The notes beneath the pieces were generated by a model that saw nothing but the letters and a program-made list of their open reading frames with translations, searched no databases and was not told where the DNA came from. Below, piece after piece: positions 61,221-64,000 of a stretch of 64,000 nucleotides of DNA. This DNA is from Bryopsis sp. KO-2023 (Eukaryota > Chlorophyta > Ulvophyceae > Bryopsidales > Bryopsidaceae). The DNA is taken from assembly GCA_030272585.1 (NCBI GenBank), contig BSYQ01000001.1, positions 9,501,001 to 9,565,000 of the forward strand, in the 5' to 3' direction. Position 1 is the first letter of the stretch, and each line of letters begins with the position of its first letter. The position numbers and the translations under genes are program-made.

Positions 61221-61287
61221 GCAATTTCTTGATTATTCTGGTTCTCGTTTCTGTTGAGTTGTGCAGTACCACCGACCTCTGCATAAA
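61221..61287. repeat. Retroelement repeat B2, right end of the element
   Basis: A 67-bp copy of B1. It ends 73 bp before the start codon of the OB-fold gene, so that gene's leader or core promoter must lie at or inside the element's right end. Confidence 0.88.
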
Positions 61288-61360
61288 CCTCTCTTTCTGT
61301 TTTGGCCCCCTGCGAACGAAACACGAGTTTGTCTATATCTCTAAACTTTGCCCGTAAACG

Positions 61361-62893
61361 ATGGCTTCCGTCGAAAAAGTTCCTCCCGTTTTTGTCAAGG
61401 TCGATTCCCTGCGTCCCGGATCCAAGGGGCACAACCTCATCGTCAAGGTATCAAGGAGAGAGAGAGAGTCTTTCTTTGCGTTTTTGTTTCTTGAAACATT
61501 TCGCTCGTGAACGGGGATTCCAAGCCAAGCGGTGCTGTGTGGGAGGTTGGCGTTGAGATCTCGTAACGTTGACGGTTAGGTGATTGAAGCGAAGGCCGTG
61601 CCTGGTCGAGCGAGGACGGGCAGTGGAGAATCTGTGGGAATGAGCGAATGCTTGGTTGGGGACGAAACTGGGATCATAGTGTTCACGGCGAGGGGAAGCC
61701 AAGGTCAGTCAGTCTTTACATAAGTTGCAGGAAAACCCGAGATGATTTTTCAAGAAGAGAAAAATTGTTGCTGCACTCATGCATGCAAAAAAGCCATGCA
61801 TGAAACTGATTGAATCTTTATGGAAAAATTCTACATTTAAAGAAAATTCTGGACACTTCTGAAGCCATGTGTGTGTTTTCCTGACCCCCCTTTTTGTTCC
61901 ATTTGCTTTGGCCACTAAATATCAAAACTGATAATGCTGTGAAAACTCCCTGAATTTTTTCAGCATCAAGGAAATGACAGATCCATTTTTTTTTTCTTCT
62001 TCTTTTCATTCTGTGGGGAATGAAAATCGCCCACAGCATCGAGACAAATTTTCTCGAACGAGTTCTTGAGTTCTACCCGCTTTTTTTTTCTGGACTGGAA
62101 GTCCCGAGGGTAATTGTTGCAGTATTTTTGAACACAATTTGCAGCATGGCTAATTGCTGTCGGTGCTCATGAGGGTGATTTAAAAGAAAAAAAAATTATT
62201 TGTGTGTGTGTTTTCAGTTGATGATGCAAAAGTGAACAACTTCCTTGTTCTCAGAAATGCAAGGGTCGATATGTTCAAAGGATCGATGCGGTTGGCTGTC
62301 AATCAGTGGGGAACCGTTGAAGTCGGGGAAGGGAAGTTCAAAGTTAATGTAAGTGAATTTAGTCAGTCTCTGTTAGTCACTGTATTTGTTCAGTTTTTGT
62401 GCGAAATCAAACACCTCACTGAGTTTTAAAAAAGAAAAAAAAAAGTGTGGGAACTAATTTTGTTGATAGGCAAATTTGAAAAAGGTGAGGATGTTCGTGT
62501 TTTTGTTTCTTTTTATTATTATTATTATTAATCAACAGACCCAGTCGGAAAGAAGCTTGTTATATTTACCTAATAGATGAATATGATTCAATTCACCATT
62601 CAAATAGGTCGAGTAAAAAGAATTTGAGGAAAATGGAAGGATCTGAGAATGTGGATGCCATTGATTATCGTTTTTCAACACAGTCGATCCAGGCCTGCAA
62701 GTTTTTTTTTCCCCCCTGAAGCTAATGCTGTTTTGACACCCCCCCCCCCAAAAAAAAAAAAAGGAAAAAACATTTTTTTTTTTTTTTTGACAAAGACATT
62801 TGGATTGACATTTTTATTTTTATTTTTGATCACCCACAGAAGGAGAACAATTTGTCGCTAGTGGAGTACGAACTTGTCACGATCAATCAGTAG
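61361..62893 (+). CDS. OB-fold nucleic-acid-binding protein (plant At4g28440-like, SOSS-B-related)
   Basis: Small single-stranded nucleic-acid-binding protein of a plant-wide family related to RPA/SOSS-B OB-folds. Four exons: 61361-61447, 61580-61703, 62218-62348, 62840-62893; 131 residues, phase kept. Seen: VFVKVDSLRPGSKGHNLIVKV, the family's opening strand; ECLVGDETGIIVFTARGSQ; LRNARVDMFKGSMRLAVNQWG; and the ending ENNLSLVEYELVTI, all matching the plant proteins closely. The start ATG at 61361 has context AACGATGGC. It lies right after the retroelement, with only 73 bp of host DNA upstream. Confidence 0.93.
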
Positions 62894-63783
62894 AGCTGGC
62901 AGGGGGAAAAAGGACAAAAAGAAAACAAACCACCTGTGGCCTTTCAAGGATTCTCAACTTGGATGTGAAAGCAAGAAAAGATAAAAAAAAGAAGAAGGGA
63001 ATTCAACGGGTCACAAATCAGCGCAAGAGGGCTGGGGCAACTTAGGCAAAAAAAAAGAAAAAGTTACACAAGGAACAAAGGAACAAAAAAAAGAAAGAGT
63101 ATAGATGGAATGAATGAATACTTCTCAAAGGCAAAGCTGGGGACCCTTTCACTTTCTTTGGTTCCGTAATATGCAGCTGAAATATTATTTGGTGTTTTTC
63201 TTTTCTTTTCTTTCCTTTTTTTTTTCTTTTGCCCAGATGTTGATGTTCGTAATGCTACGGACGAATGCATGCATTGCTGTAGATAGAAGGGGAAAAAAAA
63301 AACAAGAAGAAGAAGAAAAGAAAAAAAAAGGGGAAAGAAAAAGAAAAGAAACCAAGATGATTGGAAATTTGTAACACAAGTATTTGGTTCAAACAAACCA
63401 CTTGGGAAAGACAAAATAGAAATGTCGATTCAGCAGAGTCTTCCAGCCCTTTTGCGGTTGATAACAGGTGTAAGCCTTCCTCCCTTGATGGGCCCTGAAA
63501 GTATTGATTAGAATTCCTGCTAAAACTGATTCTCTGCCAGTGTGACAGCAAAAGGCCTGTCCAAAGTGCTGAATGATCGATGAAATGTCACAGCCAAGAT
63601 TGAAATATCTTGGAAAGGAAACATGCAATCCTGTAAAATGCCCCTCTTCTACACAAGAATCAAGAAACAAATGGCAGTGACCTGATGAATGCCTGGATTT
63701 GGGATGTTGATGTGGTGTGGGTGACTAATGGACGCCCTCCTCTCTTTTTCCAAACCAAATTGTGTATTTTATGCGTCCTAAAG
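62894..63783. other. Intergenic: OB-fold gene 3' flank
   Basis: About 0.9 kb, purine-rich on the plus strand with many A-runs to about 63360, then mixed. No frame with a recognisable product. It leads into an open plus-strand frame at 63784. Confidence 0.5.
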
Positions 63784-64000
63784 ATGGATGCAACACTGAG
63801 AATCCTGTTTCCTTGGCCTGTTTCGACGGCTCCACGCGACGGAGATTTGTTGTACGGATGCGTTGAATCAAGCCAACACCACGACGATCCAAAGCCACGC
63901 AAATCGCAGACTTTGATCATCTTGGGTTTCTCGAAGGCAGCTTCTTCCGAAGCCCTGGCGGATGCACTCCGTTCCATCCGTGCTCTGGACCCCTCGCTTG
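63784..64000 (+). CDS. 5' part of an unrecognised gene running off the right edge
   Basis: From ATG 63784 a frame stays open to the window end (72 codons plus one base). It reads MDATLRILFPWPVSTAPRDG, then LLYGCVE, a basic stretch, and TLIILGFSKAASSEALADAL-RSIRALDPSL. The middle has a short hydrophobic strand followed by an Ala-rich amphipathic helix, like a Rossmann-type start. CpG rises here as at other gene starts in the window. The frame is also open upstream of the ATG, so it could be an internal exon. The minus strand has a competing open frame (63660-63977). Family not recognised. Confidence 0.45.
   Translation, partial: MDATLRILFPWPVSTAPRDGDLLYGCVESSQHHDDPKPRKSQTLIILGFSKAASSEALADALRSIRALDPSL

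Larger units (their letters stand above)
56400..61287 (+). mobile_element. DIRS-order (tyrosine-recombinase) retrotransposon with split direct repeats, whole-looking
   Basis: An element of about 4.9 kb. Its end repeats are arranged A1 - frames - B1 - A2 - (107 bp) - B2: A1 56400-56602, B1 60844-60910, A2 60911-61113, B2 61221-61287. This split-direct-repeat plan is that of PAT/Ngaro-like members of the DIRS order, known from green algae. Three reading frames are present: a gag-like one, reverse transcriptase with RNase H, and tyrosine recombinase. All are open as read, so the copy looks whole. The A copies look identical by eye and the B copies too, so the insertion is probably young. No flanking target duplication is evident, as expected for this order. 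The 107 bp between A2 and B2 are not explained. Confidence 0.88.

Overview
The window is nuclear DNA from a green alga. Genes are rich in spliceosomal GT-AG introns, there are long AT-rich intergenic stretches, and most starts sit in CpG-dense DNA. Several products are of plant type: an RHD3/SEY1 atlastin-like GTPase, a vacuolar sorting receptor with a YMPL tail, a PASTICCINO2-like dehydratase, a plant-type OB-fold protein, and a chloroplast IF-2 with a transit peptide. A full-length CC2D2A (ciliary transition zone) is also present, so the organism makes flagella. A flagellate streptophyte such as Mesostigma fits best, but that name is an inference; another flagellate green alga is possible.

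Layout (+ or - strand): possible terminal exon at the left edge (+); RHD3 (-) divergent from a Rab5 (+); PAS2/HACD (+) convergent with a nucleotide-sugar transporter (-), which is divergent from a pirin (+); CC2D2A (-) convergent with the pirin and divergent from an unrecognised 912-residue helical protein (+); chloroplast IF-2 (-) divergent from the vacuolar sorting receptor (+); then a 1758-residue membrane protein with thrombospondin type 1 repeats (-) and calmodulin (-). A whole-looking DIRS-order (tyrosine recombinase) retroelement of about 4.9 kb lies between calmodulin and an OB-fold protein (+). An open coding stretch (+) runs off the right edge. Exon models were built by hand from reading frame, splice signals and phase, and every multi-exon model keeps phase throughout unless stated.

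There is no operon logic. The genes are independent housekeeping and surface functions: ER shape (RHD3), endosomal identity (Rab5), vacuolar sorting (VSR), very-long-chain lipid synthesis (PAS2), Golgi sugar supply, chloroplast translation (IF-2), calcium sensing (calmodulin) and the ciliary gate (CC2D2A). The most novel item is the TSP1/EGF-type receptor-like protein at 46946-53865. Next come the complete algal CC2D2A, the unknown protein at 29774-34177, and the retroelement whose right end lies 73 bp from a host start codon.
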